Shown here one piece after another: positions 45,846 to 59,300 of a stretch of DNA of 64,000 nt. The stretch covers positions 24,008,782 to 24,072,781 of the forward strand of contig NW_019211454.1 of the NCBI RefSeq assembly GCF_002443255.2. Direction: 5' to 3'. This DNA comes from Varroa destructor (lineage: Eukaryota > Arthropoda > Arachnida > Mesostigmata > Varroidae). Each line of letters begins with the position of its first letter. Positions within the stretch are counted from its first letter, which is position 1. The notes under the pieces were generated by a model, which was not told where the DNA came from, made no database searches, and worked only from the letters and a program-made list of their open reading frames with translations. Made by a program: the position numbers and the translations under genes.

Positions 45846-48800
45846 GAGGACACCTTGGAAAGGCCAACATACAAAACTGGAAGAATGTTTGACAACTGAT
45901 ATAGAGCCCCTATAAGAATCGTACCACATCCGTGAACCCCTCATTGAGATATCCTATTTAAGTTTTCTTTTTGGCTTATAGACTATCGATAAACCTTTAT
46001 ATAAATATTCCTAAGGAAATTCGCTAAATAAGCACCGATAATAAATGCTTAATACTTTATCTATAGAATCCAATTTTCTAAGCATTGTTTTCGAGGCTAA
46101 TAACAATTCACTTAGTAATCTAATTTACCATTGTACGTATGGTGCTGTACGGTTTGTGTTCTATAGTGCTAAATGATTATGTCTGGGTGATCTGTCTATC
46201 CTAAGACTTCTTATTGTTTATGTTGGGAGTCTCAGAACCCGGGGCAAACCACAACCACGAGGGCACTCCTCTCAACTAGGTGGTGCAGCCGGATCGTCTG
46301 CAATCAATATCATATCGTACCGTGTCACTGTCTTTCTCTGTTAATGAAATTGATGTCTCTTGGAAAACAACTCCTTCGACCTCACTCTCAACCAGACGCT
46401 TCAGTGAAGGCTTTCAGTGTACATGCTGTCGATTCGGTTGAAAACTATGAATTCGTTTCTGTTCTTTTGATATCATTAGAACTTAACTTAACTAGTAACA
46501 AAGTGGCACAAAGTATTGTGGATAGTAGTATGTAGAATCATCAGTTTCTAGATTCATTATAGTACAACGACAATGAGCAACCAAACGCGCTAGTGTTTGA
46601 GCTAGAGGTAAGTTGGCCTTGCAACTTCAACTGAGATCTGGTAGTCTGCTTGCTCTATACGTAGTTTGTTAATAAGGAAACAACAACATTCCGACCGTTC
46701 GTATGATCAACGACCAAGACGATGTTTTTGAAGTTTTCCTCCTATATCATGGAGTACCTGGTCGCTTCCAGCCTGTTTTGCAGGCAGCAATTTTGTGCGT
46801 CGAATCGATTTCCATTAGGACGGATAAGTATAACTGTAAAAAAGATCCAACTAAAACTTACAGATTATAGTAAGGTGCGATTAAACTGGGTAAGTTGAAA
46901 CACTTGCTCAATGCTAACACAGAACAATCTGCTTAGACATATTGAAAATAGAGCCAGTTATGAGCAAAGAGATGACATGAAATGTCGTCCTTCTGTTACT
47001 GTTATTTTCTTTCCGTTGCATCGAACAGATTAGCTCGTGTGGAGTACTAGTCATGGATTTAGCAACAATTTTCACACGTGTACGCTTTACCTTAATATAT
47101 AAACGATAAACAACAGGAAGCTCAACTTAATTAGCCCTGGTAACATTAACGATAATATTTAATAACTTATGCACAGGTAGTCCTTGCGGCTATGATTACT
47201 TTGTGCTCATTTTGTAATTTTACTAATTATAAAATATTTACATGGTTTCGTCGAATCTAGGTACTCGATTTCTCTTGTCTTTTCGATTTTCTCCCTTACT
47301 ACATCTAGCGTGCAGGCTAACGCAAGGCCATACATTGATTAAAATACTTGAAGTAGACATCTTCTAAGCTGCCATTAACCTCATTTATTTTTGCTATCAT
47401 AGATAAAAATCGCTGGCTTGCCATATCACGAAAATAGTTTATCGTTCACAATACATAGGCTTCCTATGAACGCATGTATTTGTCATACAGAACGCGAACA
47501 ATAGTTTGACTCTATATAATAATACTTTATAACAAAATCTTAGGAGTAGCCGATGCAGTACCAATGTCAAGGCGGCCAGTCTTGGCTATTTTTCTTTTAT
47601 ATTTTAATCCGGTTTCCAAGCGACAGTGGTCTTCTTTATGGCTCTTGGTATAACGAAACGACAGGATAACGTGCTGTGATTAACTGCGCGTGTTCGCGGT
47701 GTCCAGTCGACGCAGAAAAAACCGCAAAAATCTTTGCTTATTCGGATCGCAGTTTCGGCCGGTGTTGGGTAAATCGCCGATGTTGTCGCGACTCGTTACC
47801 GTTGACGCTTTCGTTAGCTGACTGCGGCGGTCTTCTTCTTGTGCGGCTTTTGCCAACGTTGACCGTCGGCGCTGGTATTGCAGTAATTTACTGTCTCCTG
47901 GATTCATTGACACTGTGTTAACGGAACAGAATTTCAAGCTTCTACATTTGTATATCTGTGTATCTTAATGTGTGTGAGATCTATGCGTGCGCGTCATGTG
48001 AGCATTTTCCTGTTTGACTGATGTGTCATGTTGTTGCCCCATGTCGCGCGCATCGGAGCGATCAATCGTGCGGACCAACAGTCGGTGCACGCAATGCGTC
48101 TGATACGCCGAAGACACCAGTCGACATTAGGGGGAGGATGAGGCTCGTTCGATGCGAGGCTCCGTGGTCGGTCGCATCGTTATTTACGGCGATTCAAGCG
48201 AAAGCATAATGGCGATGTTTGCCACGCTTAGTATTGGCAGTAGGATTAGTTGTAGAAGCACTAATAATAGTAACGATAGAAATAGTGGAAGTGTCCTCCA
48301 GTGGTTATTATTACGGATGACAGTAGCATCTTGCAACGATAACGGTCGACCAGATGCTTTGGCGATACCCACCGAATAGCAATGGAATAAAATAAAATAC
48401 TGACTACGACAGCTACCGCTGCCATGACGAAGAGGAGAGCGCAGAAGACGATGACTGAAGGCAATGGTAACGGTGCTGGATTCCCTCCGCTCTAAACCGG
48501 TGTGGGATGAACTGTCACGCTCCTCCAGGAGCGCAGGGCATCGCGTTTAATACTCGCTTCGATTCGACCATCTAACCAGAGTAGGAGCGTGAATAATTTC
48601 AACCGCAATAACCGCGAAGCTGTAAAGTAGAGTGCCAGTGTTTGTTTTATTCGTCATGAACACAGTGAGTAGTGCCTTTTGTGAAGGATTAAAAACAACC
48701 GATCCCGATAAGTAAAACGACTTAAAAATACATCCATACGTTTAGAGTGAATCTTGAGCTTATTGCAGCTTTTTAATTGTGTGAACATACGTTTTGCTTT

Positions 48801-49504
48801 CTATATGATTAAAGGCTTCTTCTAAATTCGAGTCGATGTATTGTAACATGAAACATGGTGATTATCACTACATGAGGATTTATATGTGGATATGTATGAC
48901 GCTTATATGGTGCAGTTTATCTGAAGCATCCAATCAGGACAGAGAGATTCAGAAATTGTCCTAATATGAATCAGGGCCCTTTTGATAGCGTGCATAATAT
49001 ATTTCAATAACTCTCTTAACACCTGAAGGTGTTTGCTACAGCTTGTGCGCATAAGCAGCATTTTCAGTGTTATATAGTGTCTTTCAAACGAATGCTTAGT
49101 CAACTGCGAAACAGAAACCTCTAACGATACATTAGCTTGAGGTCGCGTATTGCACTAAGTGGGATTACAAAGTTACACGAGTTTCGTATAGCACGGGATC
49201 TCATCGCGGACGAGAACTTTATGGGTACTGTAGAATTTTACTAGCATCTCAGTAGAACGATGATTACTGACAACCCGGCACTATTTCGACATACTTATTC
49301 CGTTCGTTTACGGTTTGCAATTTGCCCTTAGACGGCCGAACTGCTCCTTCTTTGAGATCTCAGCGAACAGCAGCAAAAAAGCACCTCATCTTCGAAATAC
49401 CCTATTTTTTTTTCCTATGTTTCTAAAAAATCCCACTGTCTATTTAACGGCCATACGCCACTAAAAGTATCAAAGCGAGATTTTACGTATGCTTGTTATT
49501 TTAG
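45846..49504. other. Non-coding; G+C/CpG-richer island at 47.68-48.54 kb
   Basis: Mostly AT-rich with no gene. The island near 47,680-48,540 has many CpG and open frames on both strands. Some predict hydrophobic peptides (minus 48,261-48,464, CALLFVMAAVAVVVSILFYS), but these overlap each other in different frames, as expected of biased composition. It could be a promoter or 5' UTR region. I assign no gene. Confidence 0.35.
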
Positions 49505-49677
49505 CTAGACCTGTGCAATATCTGAGTCCGCGCTATTATCATAGGTGAAGGCTTGTTGGCTAGTCCTACGCACTTGCGACCTCTCTGCCTTGTGTGTCTT
49601 GGCTAGTTGCTCTTGTCTATCTAGAATTGCTATACATTCGTTCACGCTGAAGTAACCTTCCTTCTCGAGAATATCTC
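49505..49677 (-). CDS. Best exon candidate in the window, function unknown
   Basis: On the minus strand, a T-rich acceptor (about 17 of 19 pyrimidines, ending TATAG at plus 49,678) is followed by a single open frame of 57 codons. The other two frames stop early. The peptide reads DILEKEGYFSVNECIAILDR, then QEQLAKTHKAERSQVRR and TSQQAFTYDNSADSDIAQ: charged and helix-like, with mixed, non-AT-driven codon use. It ends either at a TAG (49,505-49,507), as a last exon, or at a weak CAG|GTCTAG donor two codons before. I do not recognise the family. If real, its other exons must lie at higher coordinates, possibly outside the window. Confidence 0.35.
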
Positions 49678-51331
49678 CTATAAAAAACAAAAAAAAACTC
49701 GATATAATCGTTCTTTTAGCGCGACGATGCTGGATTCAGAAATGACAAAAAAACATTATTTTGCTTCTAACTCAAATAGCCTCAAGTGAAAAAGCCTCGT
49801 AGGCACTCAGTTGACACTATCCATCCTTTGATCATAAATATAAAACCTTCTCATCAACGTTCTTAAGCAAAACCTAAGTGAAAAGTAACTAAACCTCCAC
49901 ATTATCTATCAAGTATATCGTCGAGCCAAATGGTGTATTTACTGCTGTATTCATAGAGTGTAGTGTTCAAGTCAAATGCCGAACTTGTTTTTAACTTAAA
50001 ACTTGAAGTTATCTCGGCAGAGAAGTAGTAAATAAGCGTTTATTATTATACACAGAGAGCATATATATGTGTAATGTATTCCTTAGCGAGAATTGGGTCG
50101 GTGATACCCTGCCCCTTTAACCAGAGACCTACCTGCCTATCTCGTATTACTTGAGAACAGGTTTATGTAGAGCAGGTAGTAGAGGTAGAGTAGAGTAAAC
50201 CTGTAGAACAGGTTGTAGAGGTTGCATTGTATGATAGGAATATTTGTAGCCAATTCTATCCCCCTTCGACGAATCAAAGCTGATCGCAGCCTGATTAGGG
50301 AACAACAGTAACGAAAGTCAATCCGAAACATATATCTTCAAGGGGAAGAGCTTTCTCTTGAACAATCAAAATTGTTATTATGCTGCAATGTATACATCAA
50401 ATAATATTTAATAATCTCCAAGTGACCTTGGGCACAAACTAAAGTAAAGTTCTTCTTGACTACCGAGCCCATTCCCTCAAGATCTCCATTTTAATTATAT
50501 ACAAGTGTGATATTACGAAGATTCGATTTAATCTATATACAGTGCATTGAACTTGTTTATTATTTTAACTCATATGTTCAATAATATGTTTACTCCTCTT
50601 TTTCTGGGTAAGTTGTATATCAGATTGTGTTTTCCTATAGATAGGCTACTTAAGGTTTTCTCCGGTGTCTTGTAGTAAAAGATGTCTACCTTAAATTGAA
50701 ATTACATCTGCCTGCTTACTCGTTATTTCGAATATGGTATTTGTATCACTTGAGAGTGTAATGTTGCTTTTAACAGTAAAATACTATTTGCAAAAGATGA
50801 AAACGGTCATGTGTCGTCGGCTTAGAGTAATCTTCTCTTAAATGAGCGATGCATCAGAGAACTTTGTGTGTCCTTTACTTATTAGATGGACGTAACGTCG
50901 TTAGGAGTAATATGAAATTACGTACAATCTAATAAATCAATACGATTTGGGCTTGTTTTCACAAATTTTGAATGCGCGTTCCGCCTGCTCCTCGTTGTGC
51001 GTTTGTTTGCCATCTGTCAGCTCAAAGAGCCTGCTTATGTATTCCCTGAAGTCTACGTAAGTCTGTCTTCTTCCTGTCGTCAATATCTTGCTTCAGGTGT
51101 GTCTGAATACGCTTCCCAAGTGTACATACTGTTGTTGGCTTTTTGTCACGACGCCTTAAGCGGTACTCGTTCAAGTACCCCTTTTGTGTCATCATCTAAC
51201 TCAGTTTGGTGGATTCAACTGGCATTTTTTCCCACACGTCACCCATAAAAGGGAAGCTAGCTATCGCTCGAGCGCTGCTTTGACACAGACAATAATAACA
51301 GTAAGATGAGTACCAATTCATTTTTTCTGTT
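49678..51331. other. Non-coding stretch with an AGGT-rich repeat patch
   Basis: At 50,157-50,225 an AGGT/TAGAG-rich patch includes a 9-bp inverted repeat (ACAGGTTTA at 50,157-50,165 and TAAACCTGT at 50,196-50,204) and a repeated GAACAGGTT. The 83-codon frame at 50,997-51,248 and its minus-strand counterpart are unassigned. Confidence 0.4.
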
Positions 51332-51371
51332 GAAAATTGAAGCAGATATATATATATCTGCTTCAATTTTC
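51332..51371. repeat. Perfect 40-bp AT-rich palindrome
   Basis: GAAAATTGAAGCAGATATAT (51,332-51,351) is the exact reverse complement of 51,352-51,371, with no spacer. The centre is a short TA run. It is followed at once by a longer (AT)n tract. Unique arms around a TA core repeat the design seen at 22,251, but the arms are unrelated. Confidence 0.95.
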
Positions 51372-51377
51372 TATATA

Positions 51378-51409
<32 letters not shown>
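51372..51409. repeat. (AT)n microsatellite next to the palindrome
   Basis: TATATATGC is followed by an uninterrupted AT run of about 29 bases, touching the 40-bp palindrome. Confidence 0.9.
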
Positions 51410-51410
<1 letters not shown>

Positions 51411-54400
51411 CATGTAAAAATATAGAAAACGTCTCAACAGCTATTGTATTTTAGTAATTTTTGATCGCGAAAAAATGGTAAACGGATTTTCTTGAGCTAT
51501 GGTTAATCTTTAATCGGTCCAAGTGTGCACTCCTACATGCAATACACGGATACTTGTTAGAAACAATTTTGCTAGAAGCGTTCCCGGATCCTAAAAGAGC
51601 ATCAAAAAAAAGTAAAACATCGGATTTGAGAACACCTTGCAAAACTAACAGAACTGCATTTTAATGGGAAGAACTTTACTATGCACACCCCCCTGAGTAT
51701 CGTTGACACAAAAATGGAGTTTACAAAAGCTCAGAAGGTACGAATGGCCTGCAAACCGGTGTTCCTAACGTGTCAAAAGGGATGCCAGCTTGAACGCATT
51801 ATTGTGCAGCTCTATCGTGACAACATATACCCTAGCGGCTAAATATACAAAAACTAAAAATGTGTTATTTCAAATAATTGATACCACGTATTGCAACCGG
51901 TTATGAGTAGATGACACTAGACAAACACGACGTACTTACCTTAAAATGTTTATGCAAACCCACATTTATTGCATCAGGTGATCTACTGCATTGTATTGTA
52001 TTGATAATATAACTTCAGTATTAACACTGTCTGTAATAGCATTTTGCTATTTAGGTTTAAGTGTCTTCAACCTTTTTCAACTTCCAAATTTGACGTTACG
52101 CACCTCTGTGTACATTACTTTAAGCTTACCGCTTCAGACCGCGCAGAGATCACATGAAATGATCTGCACCTTTCAACCCCTAGCTGGACACACATCCAAG
52201 AGCTTTTTTTGCACTCTGTACAAGGCGTCCATATGTACTATCTATACAAACTCGTCAAAACAACGCGCATAACGCCACAGTCGATAGCATCCCGTTAAAT
52301 GGTCAAAATCATTTTGTATGCGAGTCAATGGTATGCATGCAATACGTAAGCATATCTGTCTACATGTGTTTGTGTAAAGGTCTGCGCGTAGGAGTCGTCT
52401 ATGCAACGTATGCGATTCGCGTAGGCTTTTGCGCCTTCTTTGTTTGTCTTCTCTCGTCCTGTCCTGATTTCTCGCTATATTCTCCCTCTCTCTCTCTCAG
52501 ATTTGGATTCTGTCGCTTACTGGGTTTCTGGATCCGGCTTGGACATACATGCGTACGTGCAGATTTGCTCGCGTAAGTTTACAGCCGGGCTATTACTGTG
52601 CAGGTGGCCACTGCTGCTGCTCAGCGTTCGGCGCTTCTTCTCTATACATAACGTTACGAACTGCTTCACTTTCGTTTCGCCCAGCTGGCGACAGGGACGC
52701 CTAGTTCTTGCCTGGCACCCACCCTGCTTCCATTAGAGAAAGCGATAAAGAAAGCAGCATCTTCCTCGATACTAGTCTGTTTTACGTACACCGTAAAGGT
52801 GTGCGTAACCGTAACTAGGCATAGTAGAAGTAGTAATGATAAACGCAGCCCAGCACGCTGGTAAACTTGGCCGTAGGACCGAACGTCACAGCAAACGATA
52901 AACTCAACTCGAGTGGTATTGCCAAGGATAAAATCATAGTTGCTACTACTGTTACCAGAGACAAGGGTACGGGTTCGATTTTTTGTGTAAAACTAAGTCT
53001 TACAGTAGCAGCTTGCAATGCAGACCACAATTAAATTGTACTGAACTCGTGGGAGGTTGCGAGAGAGCATGAAAGAAGACTCGGCAATCACTTTCACTTA
53101 CAAATACGACTTCATCCGTTTTTTAGCTCGAGTCAAATAGATTGACGTACGGTTATAGAAGACGATGTTAGGATACAGCAGAAGCGGACACACGGTAGTA
53201 ATAGACAGAAAACAGATGTCGTTTATAAAATCATCTAAACTATAGCGAGTTTTCCTGCGTACTTGTTTATCTATATCGGATAAATATGTATTGTGCTCGT
53301 CCCTTGTAAGTATTTTGGACCCAGTTTTTGATCGCTAGTCTAGTTAGTGTTTAGCGTTACCGGCTTACGGCAAACGTCGAATGGGCAAGTTCCTTTTATA
53401 AAACGCGAAGGCGGAGGAAATCATATCCTGTTTGTGTCGGGATCTTTCCCATCTGTAGCAACGACGTCATAAGATTGCACAAAGTAACAGCTGCATGAAA
53501 GTTATTCGTCCTTTTTTTTTGTGGACTTATCGACAAGCGGCGATCAACGCTGCAGCCTCTGCATCGGCTCCCTGAAAATAGTTTCAGGCAAAACTATATC
53601 ATGAAGAGAGTTTGAATATCGATTGTATCGCAAAATGGCAGTGTTAAAACAATTATTGAACAAATACGCTATATACCGCTGCTTAATTTTAGCCTTCGCA
53701 GTGATTCACATTGACCTATAAGAAGCGTCTATAGACGTGACTAAATACAATAGCAAAAAAAAAAATGCAACGAAAGAGATAAAAATTACATTTACATATT
53801 TGTCAAATGACTGTCTTATACATACAGTCACAGAAGACTATATAACTCGATATGACCGGGTTAAACGTGTTCTTTTGGAACTGTTGTTTGCTATAATGTG
53901 AATGATAGGGAGACAGTGTATTAAAGCGATTATGTCTCGAATAAAAACATTCAGATGATCGTATGATGCACGCAGAGTTCGTTCCCTATGGGCAGTTATG
54001 TTGCGCTCGAAGTGTTCAGTGGACGCCTAAATGGGCCCAAATAAACGTCAGATTGTCCGTTTCGTGGGATTGGTTACCTCGAGGTTGGTATTACCTTCGT
54101 ACCAGTTAGTACTTTCGAGTATTAAGCGTTGACACAATTTTACAAAATTGATCTATACTTATTTACCAATTTGTAAGGTCATATTTTTTCAATTGTATAG
54201 CTATTAAGTTTATTAGAAAATAAACAAACAAGAATCTCTTTATATACCGTATATGGAATATCACGTTTGGGATCAAGTACATGGCAGTGTTACATTTGTC
54301 TTTCTCCGGGTTACAAAGAAAAGCCGACAGTCCTAGCTTTCTCGAACAGCTGCATTCATGAAAAAATGACGCTTGTAAACTAACAATAATTGTAAATTTT

Positions 54401-55870
54401 CCGCTGAGCGGATTTGCGCACATACGAGCGATGAAGGTAAACGTCTTTGTAAGATAATGGACAACTATGGATCCGATATGATATCAAGATTTAATCTCAT
54501 AGCAAGCCGATATCTTATAAGCTTCAGACATTTCTATAGGATATTAGAAAGAGGAATCTGCTGCTTACTGGCCAGATTAAGTCGCCGTAGTTTAAAGTGG
54601 CAGCCCCGCAATGCGAAACCTAACCTCTTTTAGAAGTGTATTACGTCGTATAAAAAAATCACTACGCTAGTATTTTAGGATAATAATTGAAGGTGGCATA
54701 AACAAGTACTTTTTACCCGTTTCATCACACAAGCCAGGAACGTTGGCATCTACTACATCCTTTCAGACTTATCATCAACCATCCGCTATCCTGATAGACC
54801 ACTATTTTCAATACCGTACTTATTACTTCGGTGATATTACAGAATATTGTTGACAAAGATTTCTCTACCCGATCAATCAGTTTTTTGCTGATATTAGACG
54901 AGCATCCTTGTAGTTCATAAAGTTATTTTAAAATAGTCCAAAATGGCTTGTAGCATTTTACTATGTAAACCTACTTTTACGGCGGTCTATAGAACAGTCT
55001 CCTTTGAGCTTCCATCTAGGACATATTGCATCCTCTTCTATACAATACTGGACAGAGAATTCTGAAATCCTTAGTTTCTGATAGGACCTGCTCAGAATCA
55101 GCTTATAGGTGTGGCGCTAGTCCTGCTACAGTGTGAACACTGAAAACGAAATATCCCGTCCTGTTTTTTTCCATACCCCAAGTACGAAAGCGAATTCGTG
55201 TCGTAGCAACGGCACTGATGTAAGCTGCTGCAATAAACTTATGTAACAAATCTACCCAACAAATCTCGCAAAAACCATTGTACAAGATTTAAAAACATTA
55301 CTGATACGAGGTTTCAGCTGTAGTTGTTAAGCGGAAACGTGCGACCGCACCTGGAAATGTGTGTAAGAAGATGTGCAATATTGGCACCTAGCCCAATGAA
55401 TTACAATGTGGAGGATAAATCCTCCATATTATTCTCAAATATATGAGAAATCATGAAGCGCATTTTGTCTCTATTCGCATGGTGCGAGGAATTGCACAAG
55501 ATGATGGAAGGTCAAAAAGCTATCTATCAATCAAGCGCTACTCGTATTGCCAGGACCCTTTTACCGAGACTGATAGCGTAAAACTATGGCCAACTAATAC
55601 AGAAGCCGTGTTCTGAATCAGGAGCTTTCCTAAGTTTTTTTACATGATAATTGCATAGCATATATATGATTGCATACCTGACAGAGAACGACATCACATT
55701 AGATCTTCTTCGATAACGGTGCCACACTGTCGACACAGGCTTTATCAATAGCCAATATGAAATGCTAAAGTGAAGACACAGCCCAATAGCAAATAGCCGT
55801 ATACATAGAATTATGGCCTAGTGAAATATATTATGCCTATAAAATACAATACCAATAAGTAATCAACCAT
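51410..55870. other. Non-coding; G+C richer patch at 52.38-52.74 kb
   Basis: No gene is recognised. The patch near 52,380-52,740 is C/T-rich and carries overlapping hydrophobic frames, which look like composition rather than coding. A12 lies near 53,754-53,765. The rest is AT-rich. Confidence 0.4.
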
Positions 55871-57956
55871 TATAATGAGCATAGGCGAGATAAATGCAGA
55901 ACCTCAGTTTGATTTGACAATCACGTTACGCGACAGGTTACCTCATCGCGTACCGAGGTCCGGCTGTCTTTCCTTGCCAGAAGTACTACACGCGCATCGA
56001 AAGAGTAGACTCTCTGGATCAAGTTGCGGTTGGAAGATGTATTTCCTCAGTAAAATGAAAGTAGTTAAAAAAAAAAGGTCCTACGAGAAGAAGTATTGGG
56101 GATTGCAATGTCTGGGCACGAGGTAGAAAAATGGTGAAATCAAAAGCGGGCCAGGACACAGTGTAGTGAGAAGCCAATAGGGGGTTGGATAGAATCGCTC
56201 ACGCAGTGAGTTCCGCAGCACGGCGTTGAGTGTAAAAAAAAAAGTGAAAACGTAGGCGGTAATAGTAGTGTCTGGCAGTTTGGCTTTCCTGGCTAACGGT
56301 AGGAAAGAACGGAAGACGAAGTAGATGGATATCGCCACCACCACTGCTCTTGCAATGCTACTATCGCCGTTGCCGCTATTTCCGTCAGCAAAAGCGAATA
56401 GCAACAGCAAGCGATCAAGCGAGCGAACTCATGTAGTAGGCCGCCAGCTAAACAGCCATTCACCGAGTCGACTTACAAAGGACTTTGCTGAAAGAAAAAG
56501 CCTTCTTTTGCCCAGCTTCGAGGCCCAGACCAGCTCGGAACGCGCGTTCGGTAAAAGAACTAATTGGAACAAATTGTTCCTTTTCCTCAACAGCGCCGCG
56601 ACAACGATAGGCTTGCTTGTTTCACCGCTGTGGCACTGACCACCAAGAAAACCTTTACGGCAACGTGAGCTTCCTGACACAGACTCCTCCTTCGGCGTCT
56701 AAGATGTACTTTCGCCACCGTCGCACGAAGAGACTCTTTTAGCAAGGTGACGGCAAAGATAGGCGGTTTCTCCTGCCCCATTTGTCCTAATACTAACCAT
56801 CCCCCCGGAACCCTGCTCCGTCTTCCCTATCGAGTACCATGTCGACGACTAGCTCGAAATAAGTGATGTTAGAAACTTAAAAAATGACTGTCGACAACAG
56901 AACAACTTGAAGTAGACCGCTTAAAAATGTTTTGGCGAACGGCATGGAAAGGTGGCGCGGTAGGACGCATTATGTTGCGAAAAGTATGGCTTATCCAACC
57001 GAGCCCCTAATCCAGGATTAACAGCCACCCACGTATAAACCATAATCGACAATATTGCAATGAAGAATTCATCAGCTTGACAAAATATATGTACGTACCG
57101 AAGCCGAAGAAATAGTTAAGAAATATTGCATATTGGAAAATAGAATGAGGTGCTGCCCCTTTAGTCCTACTTCACGAACCACCTAAAGGAAGACTTGCAA
57201 AATAAGAGATAATTGATTTAATGAAGGCGTGAAGTTACTATAAAGTAGTGTTATGGCAGAAAATATAATCGCAGACACTGCTGAATCACTGCTGAGCAGT
57301 AAAGTGTACCTTTAGAGGGCGGGCGCTTATGCAAAAGGATGCATTCGACCTAAATGAGCCTCCACTGTGTTTGGACAAGCTTTAATTTTGTTTTTCTAAC
57401 CTGTACAATGTGCGTCTGGAAAGAAATTATACTCCGATTATGCTGCGCTGGATGCCCGCGTAAAACGGAAAACATTGCCGGAACACTAATCGTAACCTTC
57501 TAAAGTTTACTCGCGGCTGCGATGGAACCATCTAATTGACTACAAAACAAATGAAACCATTATCATAAATGCCCAGGCGATATAACGGAAACACCTCGCA
57601 CACAAATTGCATAGTAAAGGACTGAGTAAAAGAATACGACTGAATATTAATAACTAAAACGACTAATAATCAAGAAAATCTTGGAAATGGAGACTATCTA
57701 CCTGTTATAAATGAAAAAGTTTTATCTTTTAAAATGGATCCAAAAGACACCTTTTCAAATAGTAGCAGTAGAGTAAAACGTCACGCGAATAATTCTGTAC
57801 TTTTCTATCTGAAGGAAACAGTATATGAGTATCAATGATTTATTAAAAGACGAAAAAATAAGATAAAGATGAATTGTTATTGATGAATGTAGTTTATGAA
57901 GGAACCTAGCGGAGACGAATGCCCACCGAAAAAAAACACAGGTTATCGTTGGTTGA
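55871..57956. other. G+C/CpG-richer island then AT-rich DNA, no gene assigned
   Basis: From about 55,900 to 56,830 the sequence is G+C and CpG richer, with CAA/CAG-type runs (for example AGCAACAGCAAGCGATCAAG) common in arthropod 5' UTRs. Open frames of 60-109 codons overlap on both strands and show no domain. A promoter or first-exon region is possible. The remainder to 57,956 is AT-rich and featureless. Confidence 0.35.
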
Positions 57957-58057
57957 GATTGGCTGGAATTTATGTATAATTTATTAAACCAACTATAGAA
58001 TAGCTCAACGGATCAGAATTGTATTAGTGAACAATACTTCTATTATACCAGCCAATC
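57957..58057. repeat. 101-bp unit with 10-bp terminal inverted repeats
   Basis: GATTGGCTGG at 57,957-57,966 is the exact reverse complement of CCAGCCAATC at 58,048-58,057. The internal 81 bases are AT-rich and non-coding. It resembles a tiny MITE; no obvious target-site duplication was found. Confidence 0.4.
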
Positions 58058-59300
58058 AATGCTGCTGTGAACATTTGAGCGCAATATCATAAATTCGTTG
58101 GGGGATTTTAAACCCATTTTATTTCTCATGCGTGTAAATTATTCTTATATTACGATTGACGTTTTTTTTTGCTTCCTATACTATAATAAATGTTAGTAAA
58201 GCTTAGCATTTCTATAAACACCATTTTACAGCAAAGGAAACATTGATTCCTTTGAAAGAAATCGATATATAATTCATAGTGGGATGGAAGTGTAAATATA
58301 AAAAGATATATTATCATTTCAATAATATACGTGAGTCTGTCTAATGTTACCCTATTTATCGCAGTTTTACATTGTTCGGTCAAGGGATTTTCATTTGAGA
58401 ACTTATGAGAATTAGTTTTTCTAGCAACTGAAAATTTCTGCAAGTTTTAAGGTTGACGTCCTTCAAATAATGATGGCGATACTATTTCCGTAGCAAGTTA
58501 GACATCGTATCTTTTGAATGAATTGTGCCTCGTTTTACTCACGAATGCACTAAATTTGCTTTTTTTTTTTCTTTCATTATTGATGCGAAGCTTTCCTGTG
58601 TGTGTTCGTGTGTTTAGGGTTACGCCTCTCGGAAGCGTTAATCGGATCACTGAAAACCAGTCGCCTTTAAAGGCTTTGTTACCTGTGACTAGGTCTGTGT
58701 CCATTTCTGTCATTTTTATTTATTTATAATTGTTTGACTATAATGCGACACAGTACCTTGCATTATAATAACGCAAGCTGTAGTATCAAAGAATGAGGTT
58801 TACTTTTTAGATAGTTTACTTTCGCTAATGCATCGTTTTGTTAGAAACGAGAACAGTGGTCTATGCAAAATTTGAGATGATTCCAGACTTAAAACTAAAA
58901 GACATTACTATACGATTCCTGCAAAAATGTTCAATGTATAATAGTCTTAGGTTTTTCTCCTTTTCCTGCCTGAAATCAAAATCGCCGTAGCGGTATGTCC
59001 AATGTGGAAACGGCATTTGTCAACAATTTTCATTATATATGGTAAGCGACCATAGCGTTTCTGGTTCCGTCATGCTAGAGACAGTTATTATAATAATAGA
59101 TAGTCAGCCAGCGAACCGACTGAAGGTTCAGTATCGTTTAGAAGGATAACATTGCTGACATTACAAGCGACTTTCACTCAGAAAGCCTGTATGTTCACGG
59201 TATTGGTCTTCGTTGTCGTGACGGTAGTTAAAATGCAATATGAAAGAGAAAACAAGAAGGTCCAATAGGGTAGAAAGTTGCATCCTGCGTGTCGTTAAGC
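58058..59300. other. Non-coding stretch, nothing recognised
   Basis: AT-rich with a T12 run near 58,559-58,570. Overlapping frames at 58,498-58,729 on both strands have no motif. Confidence 0.4.

Noticed and set aside
48261..48464. Transmembrane exon on the minus strand
   Set aside because: Hydrophobic peptides appear in two overlapping frames of the same biased sequence, so composition explains them.
52965..52995. GGGTTCGATT resembling a tRNA B box
   Set aside because: No A box and no matching acceptor stem.
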